A DNA stretch of 64,000 nt. Origin: Crenobacter intestini. Lineage in GTDB: Bacteria; Pseudomonadota; Gammaproteobacteria; Burkholderiales; Chromobacteriaceae. The stretch is taken from NCBI RefSeq assembly GCF_004919095.1, contig NZ_STGJ01000002.1:186001-250000 (forward strand). The letters are read 5' to 3'. The translations under genes and the position numbers were made by a program. Shown here piece after piece: positions 36,548-44,375 of the stretch (position 1 is its first letter; every line of letters begins with the position of its first letter). A model generated the notes under the pieces. That model did not search any database. It saw nothing but the letters and a program-made list of their open reading frames with translations, and was not told the origin of the DNA.

Positions 36548-36580
36548 GAAAAACCCTCCGCAGGCGAACCTGGGAGGGTT
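36548..36580 (-). terminator. Intrinsic terminator of the tRNA-Lys cluster
   Basis: On the minus strand an extended hairpin (AACCCTCC-G-CAGG / CCTG-GGAGGGTT around a tetraloop) is followed by TTTTTCG. It lies just after the last tRNA-Lys gene in the direction of transcription. Confidence 0.85.
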
Positions 36581-36585
36581 GATCT

Positions 36586-36661
36586 TGGTGGGTCGTGCGG
36601 GATTCGAACCTGCGACCAACGGATTAAAAGTCCGCTGCTCTACCAGCTGAGCTAACGACCC
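36586..36661 (-). tRNA. tRNA-Lys (UUU), copy 4 in transcription order
   Basis: A 76-nt cloverleaf with encoded CCA: acceptor GGGTCGT/ACGACCC, D-loop AGCTCAGCTGGTAGAGC, anticodon loop CTTTTAA (anticodon TTT), T-loop GGTTCGAATCC. Identical to the other three copies; it is followed by the terminator. Confidence 0.97.
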
Positions 36662-36683
36662 GAAAACGGGTGCCGGTGGGATA

Positions 36684-36759
36684 TGGTGGGTCGTGCGGGA
36701 TTCGAACCTGCGACCAACGGATTAAAAGTCCGCTGCTCTACCAGCTGAGCTAACGACCC
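36684..36759 (-). tRNA. tRNA-Lys (UUU), copy 3 in transcription order
   Basis: Same 76-nt sequence as its neighbours, anticodon TTT, CCA encoded. It is separated from the next copy by a 22-nt spacer with unrelated sequence. Confidence 0.97.
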
Positions 36760-36780
36760 CGGGATACCGGGCTTGCATTG

Positions 36781-36856
36781 TGGTGGGTCGTGCGGGATTC
36801 GAACCTGCGACCAACGGATTAAAAGTCCGCTGCTCTACCAGCTGAGCTAACGACCC
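36781..36856 (-). tRNA. tRNA-Lys (UUU), copy 2 in transcription order
   Basis: Same 76-nt sequence, anticodon TTT, CCA encoded. It has a 21-nt spacer to the following copy. Confidence 0.97.
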
Positions 36857-36872
36857 CCGTGCCGGGTCTTGG

Positions 36873-36948
36873 TGGTGGGTCGTGCGGGATTCGAACCTGC
36901 GACCAACGGATTAAAAGTCCGCTGCTCTACCAGCTGAGCTAACGACCC
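36873..36948 (-). tRNA. tRNA-Lys (UUU), copy 1 in transcription order
   Basis: Same 76-nt sequence, anticodon TTT, CCA encoded. First gene after the promoter; the spacer to the next copy is 16 nt. Confidence 0.97.
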
Positions 36949-37014
36949 CCAAGGCATGGGCTTCTTGTCCCGAATCGGCTAGTTACATGCCAATCCAGAT
37001 CAAGAGAGATCGAG

Positions 37015-37043
37015 ACTATACCGATTGCCCAAAGTTGCGTCAA
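37015..37043 (-). promoter_or_regulatory. Promoter of the tRNA-Lys cluster
   Basis: On the minus strand TTGACG (37043-37038) and TATAGT (37020-37015) are separated by exactly 17 bp, close to the sigma-70 consensus. The first tRNA begins about 66 nt downstream. All four tRNAs and the terminator follow, so one transcript carries all four. Confidence 0.75.
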
Positions 37044-37112
37044 GCTGTTTTGCGGTCGACGCCTTTTTATGTCACCGTCTGAACCTTGCCGGCTGGCCGC
37101 GTTCGAAGCGCT

Positions 37113-37442
37113 TTAGCCCGCGCGGCTTGAAATCACCTGCCCGCTGACCCATGTAAGGTAGGCGGGCAGGCCGGCCGCGGCCTCCCAGGCGACGATCTCC
37201 GGGACGTCGTACGGGTGCAGCGCCTGCAACCTCGCCTCGAGCGCCGGATACGCGCCGGCGGTGGTCTTGATCAGTAGCGGCACCTCGACGGCCTCTTCGA
37301 CGGCATCCTGCCAGCGGTAGACCGAGCGGCAGGGGGCCAGCTGGTTCACGCAGGCGGCCAGGCGCTCGTCGATGAGCGTGCGGGCGATGCGGTCGGCGGT
37401 CACTTCGTCCGGCGTGTTGCAGATGACGAACATTATTTTCAT
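37113..37442 (-). CDS. cutA: CutA family protein (divalent-ion tolerance)
   Basis: A 109-residue soluble trimeric ferredoxin-like protein. The core pattern is ICNTPDEVTADRIARTLIDERLAACVNQLA, then SVYRWQDAVEEAVEVPLLIKTT and LQALHPYDVPEIVAWE, all typical of CutA1. Its role in copper tolerance is doubtful even in well-studied species. The start at 37442 gives MKIMFVICNTP; the second Met at 37433 is an alternative. The divergent fxsA gene starts only 15 nt away. Confidence 0.92.
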   Translation of the reverse strand: MKIMFVICNTPDEVTADRIARTLIDERLAACVNQLAPCRSVYRWQDAVEEAVEVPLLIKTTAGAYPALEARLQALHPYDVPEIVAWEAAAGLPAYLTWVSGQVISSRAG

Positions 37443-37457
37443 GCGTATCGGAGCCTC

Positions 37458-37910
37458 ATGCGCGCAATCCTGTTGTTGATTCTCGCCTACCCCTTCCTCG
37501 AGGTGGCGTCCCTTGTCTATATGGCCGACCATTTCGGCGGCGGTTTCGTGCTCGGCTGGGTCGTCGTCAGCGCGCTGATCGGCGTGCTGATGCTGCGCAA
37601 CCAGAAAGTCGGCGCCCTGCTGACGCTGGGCGCGGTGCTGCGCAAGCCGGGCGAAGTCTCGCTGTACGGCCTGTTGTGGCCGCTGCGCTTCCTGCTCGCC
37701 GGCGTGCTGTTCCTGATCCCCGGCTTCATCAGCGACGTGCTGGCCGTGCTGTTGCTGCTGCCCCTGAAGGGCCCCAGTCTGAAGGTGCCGCCGGCCGGCG
37801 GCTTCGGCGGTGCTGGCGGCCAGTCGGGCCCGGCCGGCGACGGCGCGATCGAGGGTGAATACACCCGCGTCGACGAGACGGTCGACCCCGACCGCAGGCT
37901 TCACAAATAA
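37458..37910 (+). CDS. fxsA: FxsA family membrane protein
   Basis: A 150-residue inner-membrane protein with the FxsA pattern. A first helix carries YPFLEVASLVYMADHFGG, a second VLGWVVVSALIGVLMLRNQ, and later helices include FLLAGVLFLIPGFISDVLAVLLLLP, followed by a hydrophilic tail with Gly/Pro runs. In E. coli overexpression of FxsA eases F-plasmid exclusion of phage T7; its normal function is unknown. It is divergent from cutA and its end overlaps the convergent DUF167 gene by 10 nt. Confidence 0.9.
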   Translation: MRAILLLILAYPFLEVASLVYMADHFGGGFVLGWVVVSALIGVLMLRNQKVGALLTLGAVLRKPGEVSLYGLLWPLRFLLAGVLFLIPGFISDVLAVLLLLPLKGPSLKVPPAGGFGGAGGQSGPAGDGAIEGEYTRVDETVDPDRRLHK

Positions 37911-38197
37911 CCCAGACGGTGCGCGATCTCGTTGGCATCAAGCCCGGTGTCGACATCGATGAGCTTGTGCCGGTTCTTGTCGCCGGCAACCAGCGCCACG
38001 TCGCGCCTTGCCGCGCCGAGCGTCTTGGCCAGCCACGCGATGAGCGCGGTATTGGCCTTGCCTTCGACCGGCGGCGCCGCCAGGCGGATCTTCAGCGCGC
38101 CGTCGTGTTCGCCCGCGCATTCCGTCTTGCGGGCGCCGGGCTGGATGTAGAGCGTCAGCCGGAAGCCGCCGGGGCGCGGCGTAAGCCAGGGTTTCAT
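37901..38197 (-). CDS. DUF167 (YggU) family protein
   Basis: A 98-residue soluble protein with the DUF167 signature: [38 protein letters not shown] (shown here in part) from about residue 16, then [27 protein letters not shown]. The fold is known from structures, but the function is not. The start at 38197 gives [11 protein letters not shown]. It overlaps the end of fxsA on the opposite strand. Confidence 0.88.
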   Translation of the reverse strand: MKPWLTPRPGGFRLTLYIQPGARKTECAGEHDGALKIRLAAPPVEGKANTALIAWLAKTLGAARRDVALVAGDKNRHKLIDVDTGLDANEIAHRLGYL

Positions 38198-38275
38198 CTG
38201 CGTCAAATCGAGGTGGGGACAAAGCGGGTATTTTAGTGCATCCCTGATCCAACCATTCACCTGAGGAGTCTTACC

Positions 38276-38740
38276 ATGGATATCGGCATTTCCAACCAGG
38301 ACCGTACGGTCGTCGCCGAAGGCCTGTCGCGCGTGCTCGCCGACACCTACACGCTGTACCTGAAGACGCATAACTTCCACTGGAACGTCACCGGCCCGAT
38401 GTTCCGTTCGCTGCACCTGATGTTCGAGGAGCAGTACACCGAACTGTCGACCGCGGTCGACCTGATCGCCGAGCGCATCCGCTCGCTCGACCACTTCGCG
38501 CCGGGCAGCTACGCCGACTTCGCACGCCTGACCTCGATCGAGGAAGCGCAAGGCGTGCCGGCGGCCGAGGAAATGATCGCGCAGCTGGTCGCAGGCCACG
38601 AGGCGGTCTGCCGCACCGCGCGTTCGCTGTTCGAGGCGGTCGAGCGTTGTGGCGACGAGGCGACGGCCGACCTGTTGACCCAGCGCCTGCAACTGCACGA
38701 GAAGACCGCGTGGATGTTGCGCAGCCTGCTGGTGCGTTAA
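38276..38740 (+). CDS. dps: Dps/DNA-starvation ferritin-like protein
   Basis: A 154-residue four-helix protein of the Dps family that stores iron and protects DNA in a 12-subunit shell. The ferroxidase-site motifs are present: [26 protein letters not shown] (His and Asp/Glu ligands between about 30 and 58) and [21 protein letters not shown]. It follows a strong GAGGAG ribosome-binding site. The N-terminus is short and lacks the Lys-rich DNA-binding tail of E. coli Dps, so DNA binding is doubtful. Probably a single gene. Confidence 0.92.
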   Translation: MDIGISNQDRTVVAEGLSRVLADTYTLYLKTHNFHWNVTGPMFRSLHLMFEEQYTELSTAVDLIAERIRSLDHFAPGSYADFARLTSIEEAQGVPAAEEMIAQLVAGHEAVCRTARSLFEAVERCGDEATADLLTQRLQLHEKTAWMLRSLLVR

Positions 38741-38779
38741 ACTCGCGGGTATGACCCGTTCATTCCCTGGCGGCGGCGC

Positions 38780-39628
38780 GTGAGAGCGGCCGCCGCGCCT
38801 GCCGGCGCCGTTGCCCGCACCGGCAGCCCCATCCTGATCCAGCTCGCGATCGCCCTGTCGATCGCGCTGCATCTTGTGTTTCTTGCCGCGCCCGCGCTCA
38901 AGCACTGGCAGCCGGCCAAGCCGCAGGGGGCGCCCGCCTTGCACGTGAGCGTGCTGCACGCGCCGAGCGGCGAGCGGCCCAAGCAGCCGGACGTGCTCGC
39001 GCAAGCCGACAGCGCGGGCGGAGGCGACGCCACCGCCGGTGCGCGGGCGAGTGCGCCGCCGGCGCCGCAAGCCTTGCAGGTTCCGGCCGAGGCCGGAGCC
39101 AAGGACGCCGACGCAAGGCCGCAGCGGTTGACCCGCCCGCAGGCGGCGCACAGCGTGGACGCGGGGCGGGCCGACCCGCTCAGCGCCGACACCCTGCTTG
39201 CACAGGCGCGCGAACTGGCGGTTCCCGAAGTCGGCGAACGTGCCGAACGCTTCTCGCCGAACGATGCGGCGCCCAAGCGCGGCGTGTTCGGCGTCAATGC
39301 CTACGGCGTCGAGTGGGCGCGTTATGTCGAAGACTGGCGGATCAAGATCGAGCGGGTCGGCCGGCTCAACTACCCGGACGAGGCGCGCCGGCAAGGGCTG
39401 TTCGGCAGCCTGCAGCTCAGGGTCGTGGTCGGCGCGGACGGCCGTCTGCTGTCCGTCGACGTCACGCGCAGCTCCGGCCACGCGCTGCTGGACGACGCCG
39501 CGGTGCGCATCGTGCGCATGTCCGCGCCGTTCGCGCCTTTCCCCCCTGCGCTGGCGGCGAAATTCTCGTCGCTGCAGATTGCCCGCAAGTGGTCGTTCAC
39601 CACCGACAACAGCCTGGCGGGCGACTGA
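38780..39628 (+). CDS. TonB-family protein (energy transducer C-terminal domain)
   Basis: A 282-residue protein with one membrane helix (about 17-36; ILIQLAIALSIALHLVFLAAP). A long Ala/Pro/Gln-rich periplasmic stretch (about 45-165) follows, and then a TonB C-terminal domain (about 185-278) with YVEDWRIKIERVGRLNYPDEARRQGLFG and LDDAAVRIVRMSAPFAPFP. No exbB/exbD genes are adjacent. The GTG start at 38780 overlaps the stop of a 10-codon upstream reading frame and has no evident ribosome-binding site. It could serve TonB-dependent uptake or be a TolA-like envelope protein. Confidence 0.82.
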   Translation: MRAAAAPAGAVARTGSPILIQLAIALSIALHLVFLAAPALKHWQPAKPQGAPALHVSVLHAPSGERPKQPDVLAQADSAGGGDATAGARASAPPAPQALQVPAEAGAKDADARPQRLTRPQAAHSVDAGRADPLSADTLLAQARELAVPEVGERAERFSPNDAAPKRGVFGVNAYGVEWARYVEDWRIKIERVGRLNYPDEARRQGLFGSLQLRVVVGADGRLLSVDVTRSSGHALLDDAAVRIVRMSAPFAPFPPALAAKFSSLQIARKWSFTTDNSLAGD

Positions 39629-39644
39629 ACCTGGAGCCTTTCCC

Positions 39645-40004
39645 ATGTATGAAGTGAACCGTTCGCTGGTGCTGCTCAAGCCGCGCCAGCCCTTTGCCGA
39701 CTGGCTGCTCGCGTTGCCCGGCCAGCAGGCCGACGTCACGCTGGACGCGCTGCGCGACAGCGCGAACGCGCTGTTGATCCCGGTCGCGGAAGACCTCGAC
39801 GAGATCGCCGCCCTGCTCGCCGAGCGCATGGACGACCTGTTTGAAGCGGAACTCGCCGACTGGTGCGACGATCAGACGCTGTGGCCGACGCCGCGCACGC
39901 TGGACGTTTTCCGCGCCTGGTTCGACGTCGAGATCCACCCGGTGGTGACCGACCTGGCCGATGCGCCGCTCGCGCGCGAAGCGTTCCGTCCGTTCGAATC
40001 CTGA
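39645..40004 (+). CDS. Conserved-looking acidic protein of unknown function
   Basis: A 119-residue soluble, acidic protein rich in Leu, Asp and Trp (QTLWPTPRTLDVFRAWFDVE near residue 85). It has no signal peptide, no membrane segment and no known motif that I recognise. A GGAG site precedes the ATG at 39645. It lies 16 nt after the TonB-like gene and 23 nt before the thioesterase, so it is probably in the same operon. The composition is that of a real protein. Confidence 0.75.
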   Translation: MYEVNRSLVLLKPRQPFADWLLALPGQQADVTLDALRDSANALLIPVAEDLDEIAALLAERMDDLFEAELADWCDDQTLWPTPRTLDVFRAWFDVEIHPVVTDLADAPLAREAFRPFES

Positions 40005-40027
40005 GCCGACGCCAACAAGGAGAAACC

Positions 40028-40450
40028 ATGGCGCACCACCTCACGCGGATCAAGGTCCGCGGCTACCACCTCGACCTGTACAGCCACGTCAACAACGCGC
40101 GTTACCTCGAGTTCCTCGAGGAGGCCCGCTGGACCTACTTCGAGGACCGGGCCGACCTGCCGGCCTTCCTCGCCTCGGGCATCGCGCTGGTGGTCGTCAA
40201 TATCAACATCGACTACCGTCACGCGGCGACCATGGGCGACGAGCTGGAAATCCTGACCTCGGTCAAGTCGGTCGGCAACCGCTCGGCGGTGATCCACCAG
40301 CGGGTGGCCCTCGCCGGCAGCGGCCGGCTGGTCGCCGAGGCGGACGTGACCTTCGTCGCGTACGACAGCAAGCAAGGTCGCGCGGTGCAGATCGAGGGCG
40401 AACTCGCCACGCTGCTGTCCGGCCTGCAGCAAGCGGACGCTACGGCATGA
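40028..40450 (+). CDS. Acyl-CoA thioesterase, hotdog (4HBT) family
   Basis: A 140-residue single-hotdog enzyme. The active-site loop is YHLDLYSHVNNARYLEFLEEARWTYF (about 13-38), as in the 4-hydroxybenzoyl-CoA thioesterase/YbgC-FadM group, and the later strand VVVNINIDYRHAATMGDELEILT is typical. It should hydrolyse acyl-CoA thioesters; chain length is unknown. It might replace the ybgC gene that often precedes tolQ elsewhere, but it is not near the tol cluster. Its stop overlaps the next start (ATGA). Confidence 0.88.
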   Translation: MAHHLTRIKVRGYHLDLYSHVNNARYLEFLEEARWTYFEDRADLPAFLASGIALVVVNINIDYRHAATMGDELEILTSVKSVGNRSAVIHQRVALAGSGRLVAEADVTFVAYDSKQGRAVQIEGELATLLSGLQQADATA

Positions 40451-40929
40451 AGCGGGGGCTGATCGCCGTCGTCCTGCTCGCGGTGCTCGCCGGGCTCGGT
40501 TATTTCGCGTTTTCGCGCAACGCCGCGCCCGACGTCAGCTACCGCACGCTGGACGGGCGGGTGCTGACGCAGGCGTCGCTCAGGGACAAGGTCGTGCTGG
40601 TGAATTTCTGGGCGACTTCCTGCCCGGGCTGCGTGAAGGAAATGCCCGAGATGAAGAAGATGTACCAGACGCTTGCACCCAAGGGGCTGGAGATCGTCGC
40701 CGTCGCGATGAGCTACGACCCGCCGGCCTACGTGAAAACGTATGCCGAGAAGAACGCGCTGCCGTTCCCGGTCGCGCTCGACACCGACGGCAGCGTCGCG
40801 CGCGCCTTCGGCGACGTGCAGCTGACGCCGACCACCTTCCTGGTCGGCCGCGACGGCAAGGTGCTCAAGCGCTACGTCGGCGTGATGGATTTTGCCGAGG
40901 TCGAGCACCTGATCGCGCAGAACCTGTAA
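40447..40929 (+). CDS. Membrane-anchored TlpA/ResA-like thiol-disulfide protein
   Basis: A 160-residue protein with an uncleaved N-terminal membrane anchor (about 4-23) and a periplasmic thioredoxin domain. The active site reads FWATSCPGCVKEMPEM (CPGC, Cys near residues 59 and 62), different from the CAPC of the protein at 26540-27037. The cis-Pro loop is LTPTTFLVGRDG near 137. It is translationally coupled to the thioesterase. A role in cytochrome c maturation or peroxide defence is plausible, but not shown by context. Confidence 0.86.
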   Translation: MKRGLIAVVLLAVLAGLGYFAFSRNAAPDVSYRTLDGRVLTQASLRDKVVLVNFWATSCPGCVKEMPEMKKMYQTLAPKGLEIVAVAMSYDPPAYVKTYAEKNALPFPVALDTDGSVARAFGDVQLTPTTFLVGRDGKVLKRYVGVMDFAEVEHLIAQNL

Positions 40930-40952
40930 GCCGCACGGCTGCCGAAAACGGA

Positions 40953-40977
40953 AAGGGCCGCCCACCGGGCGGCCCTT
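40953..40977. terminator. Bidirectional intrinsic terminator between the TlpA-like gene and ntrX
   Basis: A perfect 11-bp stem AAGGGCCGCCC / GGGCGGCCCTT with a 3-nt loop. The flanks are CTTCTT on the plus strand and TTTCCGTTTTC on the minus strand. It lies between convergent genes and suits both. Confidence 0.8.
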
Positions 40978-40994
40978 CTTGCATCGGGGCGGGC

Positions 40995-42263
40995 CTACTC
41001 TTCGGTCTGCTTGCGCGAAAAGCGCACGCCCAGCTGCTTGAGCTTGCGGTAGAGATGGGTGCGCTCGAGGCCGACCTTCTGCGCGACCCGGCTCATGTTG
41101 CCGTTCTCCAGCGCGATATGGTGCTCGAAGTAGCGGCGCTCGAGCTGTTCGCGCAACTCGCGCAGCGGCAGCCCGAAGTCGAAGCCGGTCTCCTCGGCCG
41201 GTTTCTCGTGGCGGAACTGCGAGAGCACCTTGTTGACCTCGGGGGCGTCGATGCTGTCGGTCTCCGCGGTCAGCGCCAGGCTCTTGATGATGCTCTTGAG
41301 CTGCTCGAGGTTGCCCGGCCAGTCGTACTGGCGCAGCGCGTTGAGCGCGGAGGTGGTCAGCCGGCGCGCCGGCACCTGCTTGGACTCGATCAGCTCGCTG
41401 AGCAACTGCTCGGCGATGAACATCACGTCCTCGGTGTGGTCCTTCAGCGGCGGGATCGGCACGATCACGCTGGAGAGCGCGGTGAGCAGGCGGTTGTCGC
41501 ATTCCGGGTCGACCAGCAACTCCTGCAGCGGGCGGCTGCACGAGCAGATCAGGCGCACGTTGAAACGGTCGAGCTTGGAGAGCAGGAACAGCAGGCCCTG
41601 CTGCGCGCGGCGGTTGTACTGGCCGATCTCGGCCAGGTAGAGCACGCCGTTGTTGGCTTTCTGCAACAGCTCGAGCGGCGCGTCGGACAGCTGCTCGGGC
41701 TTGCCCGGCGTGATCCACGGCGTGTTACCGCTGTGGAAGTAGCGGGCGACCAGCTCGAAGCCCGAGCCCGGCTCGCCGGTCAGCAGGATGGGTGCCTTGA
41801 CCTTGCTGACGCGCTCGAGCTGGCGCTTGAGCTCCTGCACGGGTTCGCTCTTGCCCAGCTTGTCGAGGCTGAGCGAGGTGTTGGCCTGCATGTCGCCGTA
41901 CTTGAGCGCGCGCTGCACGGTCGACAGCAGCTTCTGCAGCGCGATAGGTTTCTCGAGGAAGTCGAACGCGCCGATGCGCGTCGCCTCGACCGCGGTGTCG
42001 ATGCTGGCGTGGCCGGACATCATCACCACCGGCATGGTCAGCTGGCCGGACTTGGCCCACTCCTTGAGCAGGGTCACGCCGTCGCAATCCGGCATCCAGA
42101 TATCGAGCAGCACCAGCGCCGGCCGCGTCTGCGACCTCAACTGGCGCGCGACTTCGGCGTTTTCCGCCAGCGCGACCGTATAGCCTTCGTCCTGCAGGAT
42201 TTCTGACAACAGTTCGCGGATGCCGACTTCATCGTCGACGATCAGGATATCGCTGCTTCGCAT
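40995..42263 (-). CDS. ntrX: NtrX-like response regulator with degenerate AAA+ domain
   Basis: A 422-residue regulator. The receiver domain (about 1-120) is intact: ILIVDDE, phospho-acceptor Asp in LVLLDIWMPDCDG near residue 54, MSGHAS, and FLEKP. The central sigma-54 activator domain (about 135-345) has lost its chemistry. Walker A reads GEPGSGFE, without the Lys of G-x-GTGKE; Walker B reads VLYLAEIG instead of FLDEI; and the GAFTGA loop is absent. The C-terminal Fis-type helix-turn-helix is intact (NMSRVAQKVGLERTHLYRKLKQLGV cut here for length, about 390-412). It likely acts as a plain DNA-binding regulator. Overlaps ntrY by 22 nt. Confidence 0.9.
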   Translation of the reverse strand: MRSSDILIVDDEVGIRELLSEILQDEGYTVALAENAEVARQLRSQTRPALVLLDIWMPDCDGVTLLKEWAKSGQLTMPVVMMSGHASIDTAVEATRIGAFDFLEKPIALQKLLSTVQRALKYGDMQANTSLSLDKLGKSEPVQELKRQLERVSKVKAPILLTGEPGSGFELVARYFHSGNTPWITPGKPEQLSDAPLELLQKANNGVLYLAEIGQYNRRAQQGLLFLLSKLDRFNVRLICSCSRPLQELLVDPECDNRLLTALSSVIVPIPPLKDHTEDVMFIAEQLLSELIESKQVPARRLTTSALNALRQYDWPGNLEQLKSIIKSLALTAETDSIDAPEVNKVLSQFRHEKPAEETGFDFGLPLRELREQLERRYFEHHIALENGNMSRVAQKVGLERTHLYRKLKQLGVRFSRKQTEE

Positions 42264-44371
42264 TCATGCTCCAATAACGGGAAGGACACCAGGACGCGCG
42301 CGCCCCCCGTCTCCCGGTTGGCCAGCGTGATCTGGCCCTGGTGTTCTTCGACGATCTTCTTAACCACCGCGAGCCCGAGGCCGGTGCCCTTGCTCTTGCT
42401 GGTGACGTAGGGTTCGAAGGCGCGTGCGAGGATGTCGGGCGCAAAACCCGCGCCGTTGTCCTCGACGATGACCCTTGCCAGATGGCCGTCGCTTCGGCTG
42501 CTAATGTGTATCATCGGAATGCCAACGTCAAGAACGGCGTCTTTGGCATTCAATAACAGGTTATGCAGGACCTGCCTGAGCAGCGCGGCGTCGCCCATGA
42601 TGGGCAATGGCTGCGGGGCCAGTTCGGCGACGACCGGCACGTCGCCCTCGTACAGCGCCAGCACTTCGCCGACCAGCGCGTTCAGCTCCAGCGGCTGCAG
42701 CTTGATCTTCGGCGCGCGCGCGTAGTCGCGGAACGCGTCGACCATGCGCTTGAGCGCGGCGACCTGCTTGACGATGGTGTCGGTCGCCCGCTCGAGCATC
42801 GCCGCGTCGGCGCCCTCGAGCTTGGGAGAGAGCTTCATCGCCAGCCGCTCGGCCGACAGCTGGATCGGCGTGAGCGGGTTGCGGATCTCGTGTGCGAGGC
42901 GCTTGGCGACCTCGCCCCACGCGGCGTCGCGCTGCGCGCGGGCCAGGTCGGTGATGTCGTCGAACACCGCGACGCAGCCGCCCTGCGACTGTTCAGGCAG
43001 GCGGGAGACGCGCACCAGCAGCGTGCGCGCGCCGGCGGCGTGCGCGTATTCGATCTGCTGCTGCCACTCGTCGCGCTGGAGGGGAGGGGTTTCGACCACC
43101 TCGACCAGCGTGGTTAGCGTCGGCACCTGCGCCGGCCACTGGGTCAGCGCGAACGGCGCGAGCTCGGAGAAGTCCACGCCCAGGATGCGCCCGGCGCTCG
43201 AGTTGGCGGCACGCAGGTGGCCGCCGCGGTCGAACGCGATCACGCCGGCGGTCAGGTTGGCGAGGATGCTCTCCAGGTAGAGCTTGCTGTCCTCGAGCTG
43301 GCGGCGGCTCTCGTCGGCGACGTGGCGCGCCTCCTCCAGCTGCTGGGTCATCCGGTTGAACATCGAGGTGAGGATGCCCAGCTCGTCGCGCCGGTAGACC
43401 GGGTGGCGGCGCGAGAAGTCGCCCTGCGCGACCGCGCGGGTGCCGGCGGCAAGCTCGGAGAGTGGTGCCGACATCCGTTCGGAGAAGTACAGCGCGAAGG
43501 CGAGCGCGGCGGTGATCGCCATCAGGAAGACCAGCGCCAGCGTCATCATGTAGAAGTCCTGCATGCCGTCGCGCGCGAGCAAAAGCTGGCTGTATTCGGC
43601 GCGCGCGTCCTCGATCAGCTCGGCGTCGCGCGCGATCGCCTCCGGCGCCGGCTGCACCAGCTGCAGCACGCGCAGCTCGCCGTTGGCGTAGTCGCGGAAC
43701 GCGAGCTGGACCTTGAGCACGATGCGCCCGCCGCGGCCGGTCTCGATCGACTGTCTGGGTTCCCGCAACTTGAGCGTGCGCAGCTCGGTCGACGGTGGGC
43801 GTTCGGGGCGGTAGCTCAGCTCGTCGGGGCCTGCGAACGCGATGAGGCGGCCGTCGCGGGCGAACACGGCGATTTCCTGCACGTCGAGCTGTTCGTGCAG
43901 GCGCAACAGGCGGGCGCCCAGCATCGGCTCGGGCAGTTCGGCGACGTCGTTGCCGACCACCCGCGCCTTGCGCGACAGGTCGGTCAGCACGTAACCCAGC
44001 GCGTTTCGGCCGAGGTCGAGGCCGCGGTCGAGCGCGTTCTCGACGCGCACGTTGAACCAGCTCTCGATGCTGCGGGTGAGGAACTGGGCGGACACGGTAA
44101 AGACCAGCATGCCTGGCACCAGCGCGGCCAGCGAGAACATCACCACCAGCTTCTGGGTGAGCTTGGCGCCGAACACCCGTGTCTTCACGCGGCGGCGCAG
44201 GCGTACGAGCTGGCGCACGACCAGCCCGGCGAGGGCGGCCAGCACGGTCGCGTTCAGCGCGAACACCGGCCAGTAGTAATCGGACAGCACCGAGGTGTTG
44301 CCGGTGGCCAGCGCGAGCAGGTAGAGCAGGGCGAGGATGACGACGCCGGTGGCGATCAGCGGGGTACGCAT
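42242..44371 (-). CDS. ntrY: NtrY-like sensor histidine kinase
   Basis: A 709-residue inner-membrane sensor. Membrane helices near the start (about 4-25, 30-50, 70-92) precede a periplasmic sensor region, and another helix lies near 285-305. Next come a HAMP domain (ERMSAPLSELAAGTRAVAQG), a PAS domain (about 375-480) and the kinase core: H-box RLAHEIRNPLTPIQ near 497, N-box LLLNAKDAVLD near 603, and G-boxes VEDNGAGFAP and GTGLGLAVVKKI. All catalytic motifs look intact. The partner is the overlapping ntrX. NtrYX systems elsewhere respond to redox or nitrogen state. The start at 44371 (MRTPLIATG) begins the first helix. Confidence 0.92.
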   Translation of the reverse strand: MRTPLIATGVVILALLYLLALATGNTSVLSDYYWPVFALNATVLAALAGLVVRQLVRLRRRVKTRVFGAKLTQKLVVMFSLAALVPGMLVFTVSAQFLTRSIESWFNVRVENALDRGLDLGRNALGYVLTDLSRKARVVGNDVAELPEPMLGARLLRLHEQLDVQEIAVFARDGRLIAFAGPDELSYRPERPPSTELRTLKLREPRQSIETGRGGRIVLKVQLAFRDYANGELRVLQLVQPAPEAIARDAELIEDARAEYSQLLLARDGMQDFYMMTLALVFLMAITAALAFALYFSERMSAPLSELAAGTRAVAQGDFSRRHPVYRRDELGILTSMFNRMTQQLEEARHVADESRRQLEDSKLYLESILANLTAGVIAFDRGGHLRAANSSAGRILGVDFSELAPFALTQWPAQVPTLTTLVEVVETPPLQRDEWQQQIEYAHAAGARTLLVRVSRLPEQSQGGCVAVFDDITDLARAQRDAAWGEVAKRLAHEIRNPLTPIQLSAERLAMKLSPKLEGADAAMLERATDTIVKQVAALKRMVDAFRDYARAPKIKLQPLELNALVGEVLALYEGDVPVVAELAPQPLPIMGDAALLRQVLHNLLLNAKDAVLDVGIPMIHISSRSDGHLARVIVEDNGAGFAPDILARAFEPYVTSKSKGTGLGLAVVKKIVEEHQGQITLANRETGGARVLVSFPLLEHECEAAIS

Positions 44372-44375
44372 GGCG

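Noticed and set aside
36586-36948. Regularly spaced 76-base repeats resembling a CRISPR or tandem-repeat array
   Set aside because: Each unit folds as tRNA-Lys(UUU) with encoded CCA; the units are tRNA genes and the spacers are too short and irregular for CRISPR.
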